A stretch of 64,000 bases of DNA, taken from the NCBI GenBank assembly GCA_028829895.1, contig CM054181.1:109719860-109783859 (forward strand), given 5' to 3'. This document shows positions 1-22,104 of this stretch, one piece after another. This DNA is from Sinotaia quadrata (lineage: Eukaryota > Mollusca > Gastropoda > Architaenioglossa > Viviparidae). A program made the translations under genes and the position numbers. A model generated the notes under the pieces. The model had not been told where the DNA came from. It worked only from the letters and a program-made list of their open reading frames with translations, and did not search any database. Position 1 is the stretch's first letter, and every line of letters begins with the position of its first letter.

Positions 1-52
1 CCTGGAAATATTTTTATGATAATGTTTAAGCTAGTTATGTCCTTTTCTCCAG

Positions 53-9798
<9,746 letters not shown>

Positions 9799-10156
9799 AC
9801 TACTGCAGTAACATGCGACTGTAAAAAATGCAGATGTGATAGTCTTGATTTGCTACTAATGTACATTTGCTTCATTTATTTTCACCAAGAGAAAAAGTTG
9901 ATGCTTCATTATCTTTGGAAAAGACCACAAAACAAACCACACATGTTAAACTGTTATCATGAAAGCACCAACAGCAGTGACAACTTTTGTTGCACAATTA
10001 TTATAAAATTATCAAAATCTGCAAATGTATCTTCTTATTTATGGGAAGCACTTTTGACTGGGGTCAATTTCATGCTTAAATAAAAAATATAAACTTTACA
10101 TGCAATTTATATTTCCACCAGATTTCCAATCTGAAAGAAATATTTAATTAAATAAA
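9799..10156 (+). other. SLC7 3' UTR with poly(A) signals
   Basis: Sequence after the TGA at 9796-9798. AATAAA occurs at 10079-10084 and again at 10151-10156. Either could end the transcript; the choice cannot be made without RNA. Confidence 0.6.
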
Positions 10157-13100
10157 ATCCAAATATACAATTTTATTATTACTGTTTCTAATGTATATGT
10201 AAAAAGATTGAAAACTAAAAGGATCTCCGAATTGTAACAATTTATAATAATATACTGATATATTTATTAACATTTCATATTATTATGATCTCTTGATAAT
10301 AATACACCCTATATTATTATGATCTCAGACAAGTTTATAATAATATCCTAATTATTTGTTGGCATTCCATATTATGATTTCTAAGTCATATTATGAGGCT
10401 TGACCGTCTCAGTTTGACTCATATAAGTTATAACTGACCTAATGGAAGGCCAGTAACTGGACCTAGTGACTATACAACTAATAGGTTTTATATTGATGTT
10501 TATTTGAAAATGAATTATTTATATGTATGTTTTCATGACCACCTATCACTTTATTGGTGATCAAGTATTTACTTTTTTTAAAATGTTATTTTTATCTGTG
10601 ATTCTTTACATTTGTAGCTGTAATCAGTGCTCATATGCTTACTTTCTTTAAAATGTTATCCTCGTGTGAATTTTCCACTTTAATAACAATTTCATCAAAT
10701 TTTAAATCAGCATTCACTTCTTTTTTTAGCAGTAAGAAAGTGCAATAAACAGACTGAACTGAGTGTTTACTGCTTTACTAGCATACAAATTTAATAAGAA
10801 AAACAAACATCCAACCACTTGAAACCAGTGGCAATTACATTTATACATATTTCAATGAAAACATACCACTAGAATACAAATTTAAAGAGAAATATAAATA
10901 TTCAATGACTTTTTAATCACTGACAGATATATTTGTGTGTATATATCAATAAGAAATTGTAACAAAAACTCAGCATACACAAAGGAAATATTTACCATCT
11001 GATATCAGCTAAAGCACTCATATTTGGAGGTCTTAACTATGACAGCTTCATTAATCCTAAATGTTCAAATTGGTATAAGTATGACAGAAAAAAATTCTAA
11101 AAAGAGAAACTGATTCCTTAAGAGTTTCATTTAAAGAAATAAAACTCCCATCCAACTAAAAAATACAACACAGCTCTTTGTGCCATGTCTTCTAACATCA
11201 AATTATTTGTGCTTTTAAGCGAGTACAAAATGAGACAAGATATCAGAGACTAATTAGATCTGAATAATCAAACAAACCTATTTTTAATTTTAAACAAAGA
11301 TGAGAGAATGTCTACATTCTTGAAAACTTTCATAAGAGAGTAATATTATATAATATTGCTATTAATGTTACATGTATTAAAATATGCAACATGTAAAAGT
11401 TGTATGTGCTCTGGTGATATTTTGCACTCTGTGAACACACATGCATTATAATATTTAACTGCTAATAAGTGTGTAACTTGCTCTGGTGAAATGATTCTTT
11501 ACTAAAGACTCCTTGAGGTAAACTCTCAAAATGTATTGTCATCCTGAATTTCCATAAGATCTCACTTCCTGAAGTAATAATCTATGCTTAGCTAGAATAT
11601 CATCAAGAAGTTATGACATTATATTATTAAAATATACTTTATGAAATTAATCCTATGCATTTTGATACCAAAAGAAATTACTAACTCCTTGTGTTACAGA
11701 TCTTTAAAAAGCCCTTAGAGTGTTACATTTAAAAACCATATATGATTATGAAGCTAGCATCAATCATTTTTGGAGCAACTTTGATCACATACAAAAATAA
11801 ACTGACAGAATCTGTGACTGATCTTTAAATCCGATTTTCTTACAATGACTTTCAATATATTCACTAAATTCAAATGCTTGTAACTCCTTCAGTTTCAAAT
11901 GTGATTTTGCTACCCAATGAAAGAGACAGGTTGACAAATCTAAAGTATCAATTACACTCAATAACATTTTCCAAAGTGCATATGTATACATATAAAGGTA
12001 ATTTAAAACTATTAATAAGAAAGTGTCCCACATATATTGTGCAAACATAACAATTAATACAACACAACCACACTCTACAACTTTCATAACTTTATACCAC
12101 ATATACTCTGATGATTCAAAGAAAGTTACTTCCCTTTAATCAACAGATTTTTATTACAGACACTAAGAGTAAGACAGTACAATTTCAAACACTAAAACAA
12201 ATCTGAAAGAAATGATAAAGAAGACAGAAAAAAAACATTAGCAATAGCATACAAATGTAGGCAGTCATATAAATCTAGATGAGTTAGAAAAATTTCTTAG
12301 TTGTGATTAACTAACATTTATATGATCTGTGTTTTAAAAAAGAAAAAAGTTCTCTTCAGCTTTAATACAATGAACAATCTAAAATGCCAAAACATAGTTT
12401 GATAAATATTTTCTAATCTAATGAGACAGCTAAAATGAAAAAAAAAATTAGTTTGAAATGAAACACAGAAAATAATGTTACTAATTATCATCAGCTACCA
12501 CAAACTGTTGTCTTTCTGTCATTTACTACTGATTTAGCATTCATGAAAACTAATAATAATTATATGTATATAGTTTTATATGCTTCATCTTTTGGTTGAA
12601 CAGATCGCTATAGAATAGTTTCCACTATTGTGCCATTCAATAATAAATGAATGCCTGGAAATGAAAGAGATAATTGTATTTTGATTAATTTCAGTATATA
12701 TTTTATCATCAGTGAAGTGAGACAGGTTCAGTGATCATAATCATTAATTAGGCCTGCTATTACCTTGAATAAGCATTTAATAAAAAATTGAAAACAATAT
12801 TTTTTGTTGTAAAAAAATGCCTAAAAGTAAAATAAAAGTAAAAACAAAGCATTTTACTGTTTTCTTTTTTATACAGTCTCAACATTTTCATGAATTTCTA
12901 ATATATTCATTTCATGATTCTTTCCCCAAGACTATCATTTTTGTTATCTTGACATTAAAATTACTTCAGTACAACTAAAACATTTTGCAACAATCAACAT
13001 GAAATAATCTGTTTATGAAAACAATATAAGCCACATTACAAATGAATTATTCCACCCAGACTAGTGTACTCCATGACAGCGGCTGATTTCTTTTTATCTG

Positions 13101-13429
13101 AAATGTCACAATTCAGTCAGCTGAATAAAAAGAGACTAATATAATTGGATTTAGTGAAATATATTTTTAAACTCATATCCCAAACTTCAGATAAGTAGCA
13201 TGCATTTCAACTCAAGTACTTATTAAACTGAAAAAATATTTAAACCAGCAAAAGTAACAAACAACTCAGTTAAACTCTACAAACTGTTGATAATGTTTTT
13301 TTCTCAAACTCTTTGTCCTTCATCCTAACAAATCCACTCTTTCCAAACATATAATCAGAATTGGTGAATAGTGAAAAGCCTAACAAGTGAATAGTAGCAT
13401 TCTAGCTCACCCAAATTAAATGTCGTAAA
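10157..13429. other. AT-rich intergenic spacer, probably including the MRPL36 3' UTR
   Basis: About 3.3 kb with no supported gene, no recognisable element and few tandem repeats, unlike the rest of the window. The right end should contain the 3' UTR of the minus-strand MRPL36 gene. A CAAAGGGAAGTAAC-like motif occurs at 12125-12142. Confidence 0.55.
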
Positions 13430-13981
13430 TCATACAGTAACACCAATCTTCCCCTTTAACCAGTCATGACGGGCAAACTGATTGTCACCCTGCTTGTAGT
13501 AACGTTTCTCTCCATCATATTTCCAATACAAAGCTCTCACAATTTTACCCTCTGAGTAGTCTTCACGCCAAAGATTCCGCTTTTTCATCAGTTGCATCTG
13601 TTTGTGCTTTGGTTTTAATTTGCATTCAACAAACAGTCTTCCCTTCCTGCGAACAAAATAACACCCAGAACACCGTTTTTTGACGGCAAGGAACACCTTG
13701 TAACCTCTGGCCTGGGTATATAAAACTGGACTAAATTTTAGTGACTGTGAAAGTAATGGAGATGTTAATATTGATGGACGGGAAGATGCTAAAATTGTTG
13801 GAAGGCTGGTAATGCCAGAGACAGACCATGAGGAAAATGTGGGCAATGAGGTGAATGTATGATAAATCCCTTGGAAACTGCTGGTAAATGGAGTTGTAGG
13901 TGGTGTTTTGGACATGTACTCTCCAGCTTTACCAAAGATGCAGATAAGTCGCCTACCAAACCCTCTCATCAATGACGCCAT
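13430..13981 (-). CDS. MRPL36: Mitochondrial ribosomal protein bL36m
   Basis: A single uninterrupted 183-codon frame, ATG at 13981-13979 and TGA at 13432-13430. Residues 1-90 are Ser/Thr/Arg-rich with few acids, as expected for a mitochondrial targeting leader. Residues 94-130 are the bL36 zinc ribbon, with all four ligands in place (C104, C107, C120, H126) and the PKHKQMQ end that matches bacterial PKHKQRQ. Known role: a small zinc-binding protein of the mitoribosomal large subunit near the peptidyl-transferase centre. Odd: about 53 residues follow the ribbon (131-183, basic and aromatic), whereas human MRPL36 (103 aa) ends there. A likely 3' splice site (CAG, plus-strand 14009-14007) just upstream suggests a 5' UTR intron, so the coding exon is probably the second exon. 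Confidence 0.93.
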   Translation of the reverse strand: MASLMRGFGRRLICIFGKAGEYMSKTPPTTPFTSSFQGIYHTFTSLPTFSSWSVSGITSLPTILASSRPSILTSPLLSQSLKFSPVLYTQARGYKVFLAVKKRCSGCYFVRRKGRLFVECKLKPKHKQMQLMKKRNLWREDYSEGKIVRALYWKYDGEKRYYKQGDNQFARHDWLKGKIGVTV

Positions 13982-14148
13982 CTCTTGGATCTCAAAAAGT
14001 GGATAACTGTCATAGGAATTAAAAAGGAAAAAAAGTTTTTAAGACTATAAAGAGTAAACAGAAATGAAACAAATTTACACACAAGAAAAAAATATAAAGT
14101 TGAACACTGAATCATTAACAAGTATTTAACTAATATGATTTGTTTCGA

Positions 14149-14149
<1 letters not shown>

Positions 14150-14216
<67 letters not shown>

Positions 14217-14222
14217 ATGTGT
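14150..14222. repeat. (GT)n microsatellite
   Basis: About 34 GT units upstream of MRPL36, within its inferred first intron. Confidence 0.95.
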
Positions 14223-14334
14223 GTATGATGGTAAGTTGGAATGCAGGATTGTATAATCTTATTAATCATTTCAAAAGCAACTTAAAACTGAGTCAGAGGC
14301 ACAGAATGCATGAATTCTACTAAGTACTATACCA

Positions 14335-14530
14335 AACTTTTTGAGGTCAGAAGGCCAAATTCCAATTGAAAGTGCATGGAGGGCCACATTTCAAATTGCA
14401 CATGGATGGCTCAGTAGAAAAAAAAATAACACAAATAATGAAATAATGTGCTCTGGGGGCCGCACAGAGCCCTGTCTTGGGCCACTTGTGGCCTGCGGTT
14501 TGTGCACCCTTGCACTATACCAACCTATGC
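14335..14530. mobile_element. hAT-type non-autonomous transposon relic
   Basis: A GC-rich patch in AT-rich DNA reads gggggccgcacagagccc, then ggccacttgtggcctgcggt and gtgcacccttgcac. This ggccgca/tgtggcc arrangement is a familiar end structure of animal hAT transposons. The matching left end is poorly preserved (ggccaaattcc, gagggccacattt). No transposase frame is present. Confidence 0.5.
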
Positions 14531-17490
14531 TATTTTTACTACACACACAAAAAAGCTGTTATATGAACAAAAATTAGCTAGACATCACTTAGTTATATGA
14601 TATACATAATATACTATATAGTTTAACATTTTTACTTTTTGTTTTGAAAACTAGTTACAGGATAATAGTTTGCCCAAATTGCAAACTTGTTCAAAAACAG
14701 TCCTTTATCAAACCTACATTTGATTGGAGGCATGGTGTATTCATAATAGAGAAAAATAAAATGAACCCCACTTACTATCAATTATCTAATGCATAAGTTT
14801 GATCATCCTCTTAGTCTTATATTAACTAATTAAGTCAGTTCATACAAGTGGCTTAATGTGACTAGTTAAAGATGTTTTTTTAAAAATATGCCATGCTCTA
14901 CAGGTGTTTCAAATGAGATAAGTAAAATGATAACTTGAGAATAATGCTACTTTAAATTTAATATGGTTTCTAAAATATATTCATACAAAGCCACTACAGA
15001 TTCAGAAGTTGTATTTAAGAAACAGATTTGTTTAATATACCATTCTGCAAAGTTATTGTCTAATTTTCATAACAGGCACTTCTGCAGAGATCATGAGTTT
15101 GTCATAAGAAGCACTTTGTGTTAATTGTTGTTTTGAGTATTGGTGGTTCTTTATAGTTGAAATACTACACCATGAATCTAAAAAATAAAATGCATAAACT
15201 GTTAATTTCTTTTGTTTGGGCAAATAATTGTAAAGTGTGTTCAGTGTTGTTTTATTTTAAAACTGCATGCATTACGTCTAATGAGTTCTCATAAGTAGCA
15301 ATGACCACCAAAGTTTACCGAAACAGCATACTCCTTGTTGGTTAAAATTTAAATAAAATGATGATGCACAGATAATTCTATTCTGAGGTTTTTGTTGTTT
15401 TTTTTTAAAAAAAAAAAGGAGACCAAAAATGAAAAGGAAGCAAAACAAACAGCTTGAGAATAAAATTAAGATTATCTGTATATTGAAAAATACCTAATAA
15501 AATTTAAGTGGAGATAAGTATTTGTTATTTGTTTTTTTGTTGTTGCAAGAAACCAAACTAGTTCACACCAAAATCATTACTGTATTGGGCATAACTCATT
15601 AACTATATAATAAGTTATGACATACACTTATATAAATGAAAGTTGATTGTTTTCATGATGGCTAATCCTACTTCCTAGTCAGAATTCACCATCAGGCTTG
15701 TTGAAAAATTTACTATACTAATTTACTATAGTTTCTTCAAACTTGTTTCTAAGTCTTCATTGCTTTATAAAAAGCTCATGTACACGAATATTTCATGTTC
15801 CTGAATTTATCCTCTTTTCTACTAAATGGTTAGATTTGTTCATTAAGAAATGTTATTTTGACCAAACTTTCTACAACACATTATCATCTTTAAACTATGA
15901 TTATGAATATGATAGTAAAACACCACACCTCCTGATTTAATAGAAATTCACTCCCAATCTATCAGTTTCTGAAATAATTATTTCTCACTAAAATCAGCCT
16001 AATGCACTGCTAATTTAGTGCTATACATGAAGAGTTCAACATTTTAGCAAGAGAATGGTGTGAGACAGTAAAGGGTACCTTGTCTATATGATTTGTTATA
16101 AAGTAAAGTTAAGCCATATAGCAGAATTCTATTCTTCATAGTTTTGAAAACTAAAATAGAGACCTGATATAGTGATATACTGATATACCTAATCCCTACT
16201 ATGAATATTTTTAGAATGAAAATTTCTGTTGTTTCACTGAATGTAAATTGTAATGCACACTGTATGGAAATTTGTAATGAACACCCTTTCTAAGGAATTT
16301 ATATTCTGAAACTGATGGTGGAAACTATAATATTAATATTGTCATAAAATAATTTTCTGATTTGAGTATATCAAATATCAATTTTGCATCTACAGAACGA
16401 CTTTATTTTGCTGTATTTACATACATCCTTAGAATGTAACACCCTTAGAAAAGTAGATACATAATTGTTGTTTAGTTTATATTTCATATGACAGAAATAA
16501 TTCTAACAATAGTAATTTAGACCAACTGAAAGAAAATTCATTTGTGTTACTGTTAGTGAATCAAAAAATAATCTTGCATGAACTTAATGAATTATGATAC
16601 ATTTTTTCCTAAATGATCCAAGTTCATTAATTTAATTGTTTCAGTGTATCATAATTCATATAGTGATATACTTAGCAACTGAAGATTAGAAGAGTTAAAG
16701 TTCCTGAATTGAGGGGATATGCAACTATAATGGAAATTAGGTAGAAGTCCATTGGTGCAATGATAATGGAAACTTGGCAAAAAATTGAAGAATCATTAAA
16801 CTTATGCAGGTTTTATTCTTCTAATGGAAGAGAATAAAAATGGAATGCACTTAATAAGCATTTCCTATGCTATGTTTAAAAGAGAAGTGCAGGTATATAT
16901 AAATTATTACTTGTTATAATATGAGAACAAAAGGACTTACTGCCTACATCCTCTTGACTTACCCACTCTATAGGATGTAAACATTAGGAATATTTATATT
17001 AATCTAGTTTTCAGTGTAATTCAATTGACATGCACATTAAAAAAAAAATGTTATATACTATTTTGTCTTAATTTAATATAATGAATACTTAATAGAATAA
17101 AAACTATGATAAAATCATAAATCAACGGTTGCTGGAAGAAGATGCATAAGAATTAAAGAAATCAATTTATGACCCAGAGATGGAAAAATAGGGGAGACAA
17201 TAAATGATTAAAATTAGTGATAAATAAATGAAATTAATAACAGAAACACAATAAAAATAAACTACTTTTACAGTTTAAAGAAATGTATATTCTACCAACT
17301 GGAGACATTAACTTCGAAATGTGAGAAGTGACGTTGCTCGAAACAGTCTTACTCAGGGTGTCTAGGCAATACAAAGCCAATAAATAGCAATGCCATTTTA
17401 TCTCAAATTTGTAAAGTGACTGAGTTAGTGTTACAGTTATAATTATGTTCCCATTTATTTATACGTTGATCAAAATAACACAAAAATATA
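14531..17490. other. AT-rich sequence, inferred first intron of MRPL36
   Basis: About 3 kb without a supported gene. It contains an imperfect inverted repeat at 16579-16662, described separately. Nothing else recognised. Confidence 0.45.
16579..16662. repeat. Short imperfect inverted repeat
   Basis: Arms 16587-16602 (atgaattatgatacat) and 16644-16659 are reverse complements at 15 of 16 bases. Weaker outer pairing (tgaacttaatg with agttcattaa) surrounds a loop. It could be a small foldback element or chance in AT-rich DNA. Confidence 0.4.
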
Positions 17491-17492
17491 AC

Positions 17493-17650
17493 CTGTCTTG
17501 AAGGCACGCTGCTCTTTCACAGCATTTATCCTAGTTATACAACTTATAACTTTGTGGTGATAGTAGTGTCCTCGAAGACTTGTGGTTAAGGGACAGTACT
17601 CGAATAATATGAGGGTCACGTGAACTTTTTATCCAAGGGAGGTAACGCAT
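17493..17650 (-). promoter_or_regulatory. Candidate MRPL36 promoter and 5' UTR exon
   Basis: On the minus strand a good donor (GACAG|GTTATA, exon side ending at 17493) follows about 100 bp without ATG-dependent coding. Just upstream are a palindromic E-box TCACGTGA (17616-17623) and the recurrent ccaagggaggtaac motif (17633-17646). Spliced to the acceptor at 14007, this would place the ATG in exon 2. The link is inferred from signals only. Confidence 0.3.
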
Positions 17651-18043
17651 CACATCTAGAAGAATGCCTTAGGTGCTTTTCTTTTACATTCTAAAGAGAG
17701 GTTATCTTTATAAGATAGGCTGATATATATCTCCAATACAGCACTGGCAATTTATTACAATATCAATAATGTTTACACTAGGAAAAAATGTGTCATTCTG
17801 TGAATTTATAACTATTTATTTATTTCTTTAATGATCAACAGTCTTTTTCTCTTTTTTTTAGTTAGATTGCTTTTACTTATTGGATCAACTCTAAACTTTG
17901 GACCTTTTCATAGATGGTTTTCGAAATGCTGCATAATATCTTTTTAACGTTTTGTCCGTTTGTTCGTATGCATGAAATATTTCGAGAAGGGTTCGACAGA
18001 CTGAAACTGGAGAGGGGAGTCGACGCTTGTCATCAGTCTCTAC

Positions 18044-18450
18044 AAGAGAAATACTGAGTGTTCGTAAGAATATATTTTTCGTATGATTAGCGAGTGTTCA
18101 TAAAAGTACGTCAGAATATATTTTTCGTAAGATTAGCGAGTGTTCATAAAAGTACGTCAGAATATATTTTTCGAATGATTAGCGAGTGTTCATAAAAGTA
18201 CGTCAGAATATATTTTTCGTAAGATTAGCGAGAGCTCATAAAAAACGTACAGTGTTCGTATGATTATATTTTTTGTAAGAGTAGCGAGTGTTCATAAAAG
18301 TACAATGTTCTTAAGAGTAGAGTATTCGTAAGAGTAGAAGTGTGTGTTCGTAAGAGTAGCGAGTGTTCATAAAAGTACAATGTTCGTAAGAATAGAGTAT
18401 TCGTAAGAGTAGCACTAGCAAGTGTTCGTAAGATTAGCGAGTGTTCTATA
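18044..18450. repeat. About 50-bp minisatellite (gcgagtgttcataaaagtac)
   Basis: Roughly nine units, the first ones nearly identical (cgtcagaatatatttttcg), later ones shortened and scrambled into cgtaagagtagcgagtgttc blocks. Minus-strand open frames through it are repeat artefacts. Confidence 0.9.
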
Positions 18451-18692
18451 TTCCGGCATCTAGAGGTCACTCGTCTACAGGGCGGGATGATGCTGACCAG
18501 CCTGCTGACTGACTATAACTTATAACTATAAAGATGGGAAAGTGCTTGTATAACTAGATCTTACTAGATTTATTCCACATTATTAAGCAGTAACTTAAAA
18601 TCCTTACTTACATAGCAACCGTGTATATCTACCACACTTAAGCCCGCTTGACCAAGATTCCAGACTGGACCAGTTTTATCCCGTGACCCTAG

Positions 18693-18709
18693 TCTCTCTC
18701 TCTCTCTCA

Positions 18710-18790
<81 letters not shown>
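18693..18790. repeat. (TC)n(CA)n compound microsatellite
   Basis: A short TC run is followed by about 40 CA units. Confidence 0.97.
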
Positions 18791-18792
<2 letters not shown>

Positions 18793-18939
18793 ACATGATT
18801 TGTTTTCAGCCTTCGAGAGTGATTTGGAGTTTATTAATGTTATAGCAATATAGCAAACCCAGTGGGTGTTCGCTGGCCAGAATAGAATCTGGAGGCTTAT
18901 CTTAACAGCCATAACACGCCAAACATCTTAACATAAACA

Positions 18940-19290
18940 CTATGAGAACCTCGGCCAGAATGTGGCGACGAGCGGTGGGGTGGGCGGGGGGGGAGGTGAC
19001 GTCACTTAAGGTAATTGTAGTTAAACCCTATTGTGCGAACATGCGTAGTTCGTCACAGTAACCTTCTGGACCTGAAAAACGTAAAATCTAAAAGGACGTC
19101 ACAGAGAGCCTAAAAAGCACAAAGGTAGCTCATACATCATTGTTCAAATAACGGGAAGTAAGGAACAATGTTCTTCCAAGTGCAATGATTGCACGCAGAT
19201 GGCGACAAGAGTTCTATCAACGACTGTCACGAACGCTGGAACATGAGAAACTAGAAACGCAAACTCTGTAACTGGTTTCCATACAATCAT
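18940..19290. promoter_or_regulatory. GC/CpG-rich patch with a consensus CRE
   Basis: A G-rich, CpG-containing stretch contains the palindromic cAMP-response element TGACGTCA at 18997-19004. A cttaag|gtaatt donor-like sequence on the plus strand follows it. It looks promoter-like, but no coding exon downstream could be tied to it. Confidence 0.3.
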
Positions 19291-19605
19291 TTCATTTCGG
19301 TAACATTACGGGAAATCGTTTCATGATTGTAGAAGTAATTTCAACTACACACTTAGAACCTCAAAATGTAGTTCCAGTTAATGTTCCTGGACCGCTAAAT
19401 CCCCACTGTCTGCCTAAAAGTATTGACAGCAGAGACTACTTTAGATAAGAAAACTAAATCGACAGCACTAACGGTAATTTAAGTAAAATACTTAAACTTA
19501 ATTTAAGATCGATTGACTCAGTAGGCTTCAGAGACTCTCCAAGTGCTGTTTTGTACTTTTATTGTGGAGTATCCGATCCGCTTGTATGCATATTTGTATC
19601 TCTCG

Positions 19606-19612
<7 letters not shown>

Positions 19613-19697
<85 letters not shown>
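19613..19697. repeat. (CA)n microsatellite
   Basis: About 42 CA units at the head of a longer tandem-repeat belt. His-Thr and Cys-Val frames through it are artefacts. Confidence 0.97.
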
Positions 19698-19701
<4 letters not shown>

Positions 19702-19734
19702 TGTATAAGGCGTATTATATATCACTCCTTAAAA

Positions 19735-20170
19735 AAACAAAAAACAAAGAAACAAAAATCAAAACTCAGAAACAAAAACACACTAACAAACAACTGCAGT
19801 GACAGTATAGGGACAAGAAAACAAAGAAACAAAAAACAAAACAAAGAAACAAAAACACCACTAACAAACAACTGCAGTCAAAGTATAGGGACAAGAAAAC
19901 AAAAACACTACTAACAAACAACTGCAGTGACAGTATAGGGACAAGAAAACAAAGAAACAAAAAACAAAACAAAGAAACAAAAACACCACTAACAAACAAC
20001 TGCAGTCAAAGTATAGGGACAAGAAAACAAAAACACCACTAACAAACAACTGCAGTGACAGTATAGGGACAAGAAAACAAAAACACCACTAACAAACAAC
20101 TGCAGTGACAGTATAGGGACAAGAAAACAAAAACACCACTAACAAACAACTGCAGTCAAAGTATAAGGAA
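19735..20170. repeat. Minisatellite with 49- and 78-bp unit forms, PstI site in each
   Basis: Seven copies share actaacaaacaactgcagt, then gacagtatagggacaagaaaac or caaagtatagggac. A longer form carries an extra aaacaaagaaac stretch, and the two alternate (a higher-order pattern) before the short form takes over. Confidence 0.93.
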
Positions 20171-20289
20171 ACGAAATGCAAACGCTCATCAATTGCAATC
20201 AAGGGTGGAATAAATTAAAAACGCAGATGGTCCACAATAAATAACAAATGCGTACTTCACACCAAACACGCTCTCATGTGAACAGCTTA

Positions 20290-21500
20290 TAAGAACACTC
20301 TCATGTGAACACTGATAAGAACACTCATGTGAACAGCTTATAAGCCTATCCAAATCATGTTCCTATCCAGACACAATAACAAACAGATACAATAACAAAC
20401 AAAACACAAAGACAAACACAGACCCAATAACAAACAGAGAAAATAACAAATAAGACACAATGACGAACACAGACACAATAACAAGCCGGACACAATAACA
20501 AACAGAACACAAAAGACCCAGATACAATAGCAAACACAGTAACGAACCAGACACAATAATTAACACAACGCAGTATCAAACCAGACCCAATGACAAAGAG
20601 AGGCACAGCAGCAAACTTAATAACAACTACAACATAATCACGAACCAGACGCAATGACAAGCACGCATACAGCAACACAGACACAATAACAAAAACAATA
20701 TAAACCAGACACAATGACCAAGATCGGCACAATCGCAAACAACACAATAGCAAACAGCACAATAGCAACCCTAATAACAACTACAACATAATCACAAACC
20801 ATATGCAATGACAAGCACACATACAATAACACAGACACAATAACAAACACAGACAATAACAAAAACAGATACAATGACAAACACAACACAATAAAAAACA
20901 GAGACATAAAGACAAACAAAGGCACAATAACAAACATAGACAACAACAAACAAAGGCACAATAACAAACACAAACACGAAAACAAACATACGAAATAACA
21001 AGCCAGACACAAAAACTCAACACAATAGCAAACCAGACACAATAACAAACACATACATAATAACAAACTAAGACAGAATGAAAACACAGACACACTAATA
21101 AACACAACACACTAACAAACACAGACACACTATCAAACACAACACTAGCAAACACAACAGAAAAACACAGACACAATAGCAAACACAATAACAAACCCAG
21201 GCACACTGACAAACACAACAGAATAATAAACTAGACACTGTAACAAGCACTGGCATATTAACAAACACAATGACAATCACAGACAAAATAACAAACACAA
21301 CACAACACACTGAGAAATACAACAGAATAGTAAACCAGACAAAATGACAAACACAGACACAATATAAAACAAAGCATAATGACAGACACAATGGCATAAC
21401 AAACAGACATAATAACATAACAGAGTACTAAACAGAACACAATAACAAACAAATGCACAATGACAAACAAAGACAACAACAAACACAGACACGGAAAGAG
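20290..21500. repeat. Degenerate CA/AA-rich satellite (acacaataacaaacacag)
   Basis: About 1.2 kb of strongly A/C-skewed sequence is built from irregular variants of acaataacaaacacagac. The periodicity is loose, with units of about 18-30 bp. Long minus-strand frames rich in Cys, Val and Leu arise from the skew and show no domain. Confidence 0.8.
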
Positions 21501-22104
21501 GAACAGAAAACAATAACAATCATCACATCAATTGCATGCAAAACTTTCTCAATAACACAAACAAGCCAAAAACACATTGCTATCATTGAAACACAGGAAA
21601 TAAACAGCTGAAGACATTAAAAAAAAAAAAACCACAACCACATACTAAGCAGTGAACAACGCATACAAGAAAACAGTCGACTGGGAAAACAAATGCACAG
21701 AACTGAACAAACAGCAAAAAGCAAAACAGGTTTGGGGAAAATTTAATAAAATAATGTGGAGGGGAAGAACAAAACAACCTCCTACCTCTCAAAATCACAT
21801 AAGTTAATGGTACAAGCGCATTAGATACGACAAAATTAGATACGGCAAAATTAGAAATAGCAGAAACACGTTCGAAACAATTCGCTAACAACACTTCTCA
21901 CCACCACAATTTTCACAAAATTGACAAAGAGTTTAGCAGAATTAGAAAACAGCCCCCGACAGGCCTCGACCGCAATAAACACACCAATCACAACCACAGA
22001 AATACAATGTACCATTAGAGGGAAAAGTATATTTAGAAAAGCGCAGCACGGAAGCAGACAAACTAGTGTGTCGAAATGTTGAAGACACTCCCACACAACT
22101 TACT
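21500..22104. other. A/C-skewed spacer, nothing recognised
   Basis: Continuation of the A-rich belt without clear periodicity. Minus-strand frames at 21583-22096 are hydrophobic because of base skew and are not supported as genes. Confidence 0.5.

Noticed and set aside
20338..21519. Several minus-strand frames of 70-155 codons rich in Cys, Val and Leu, resembling membrane proteins
   Set aside because: They overlap each other in two or three frames and come from the A/C-skewed degenerate repeat; no start context, domain or splice structure supports them.
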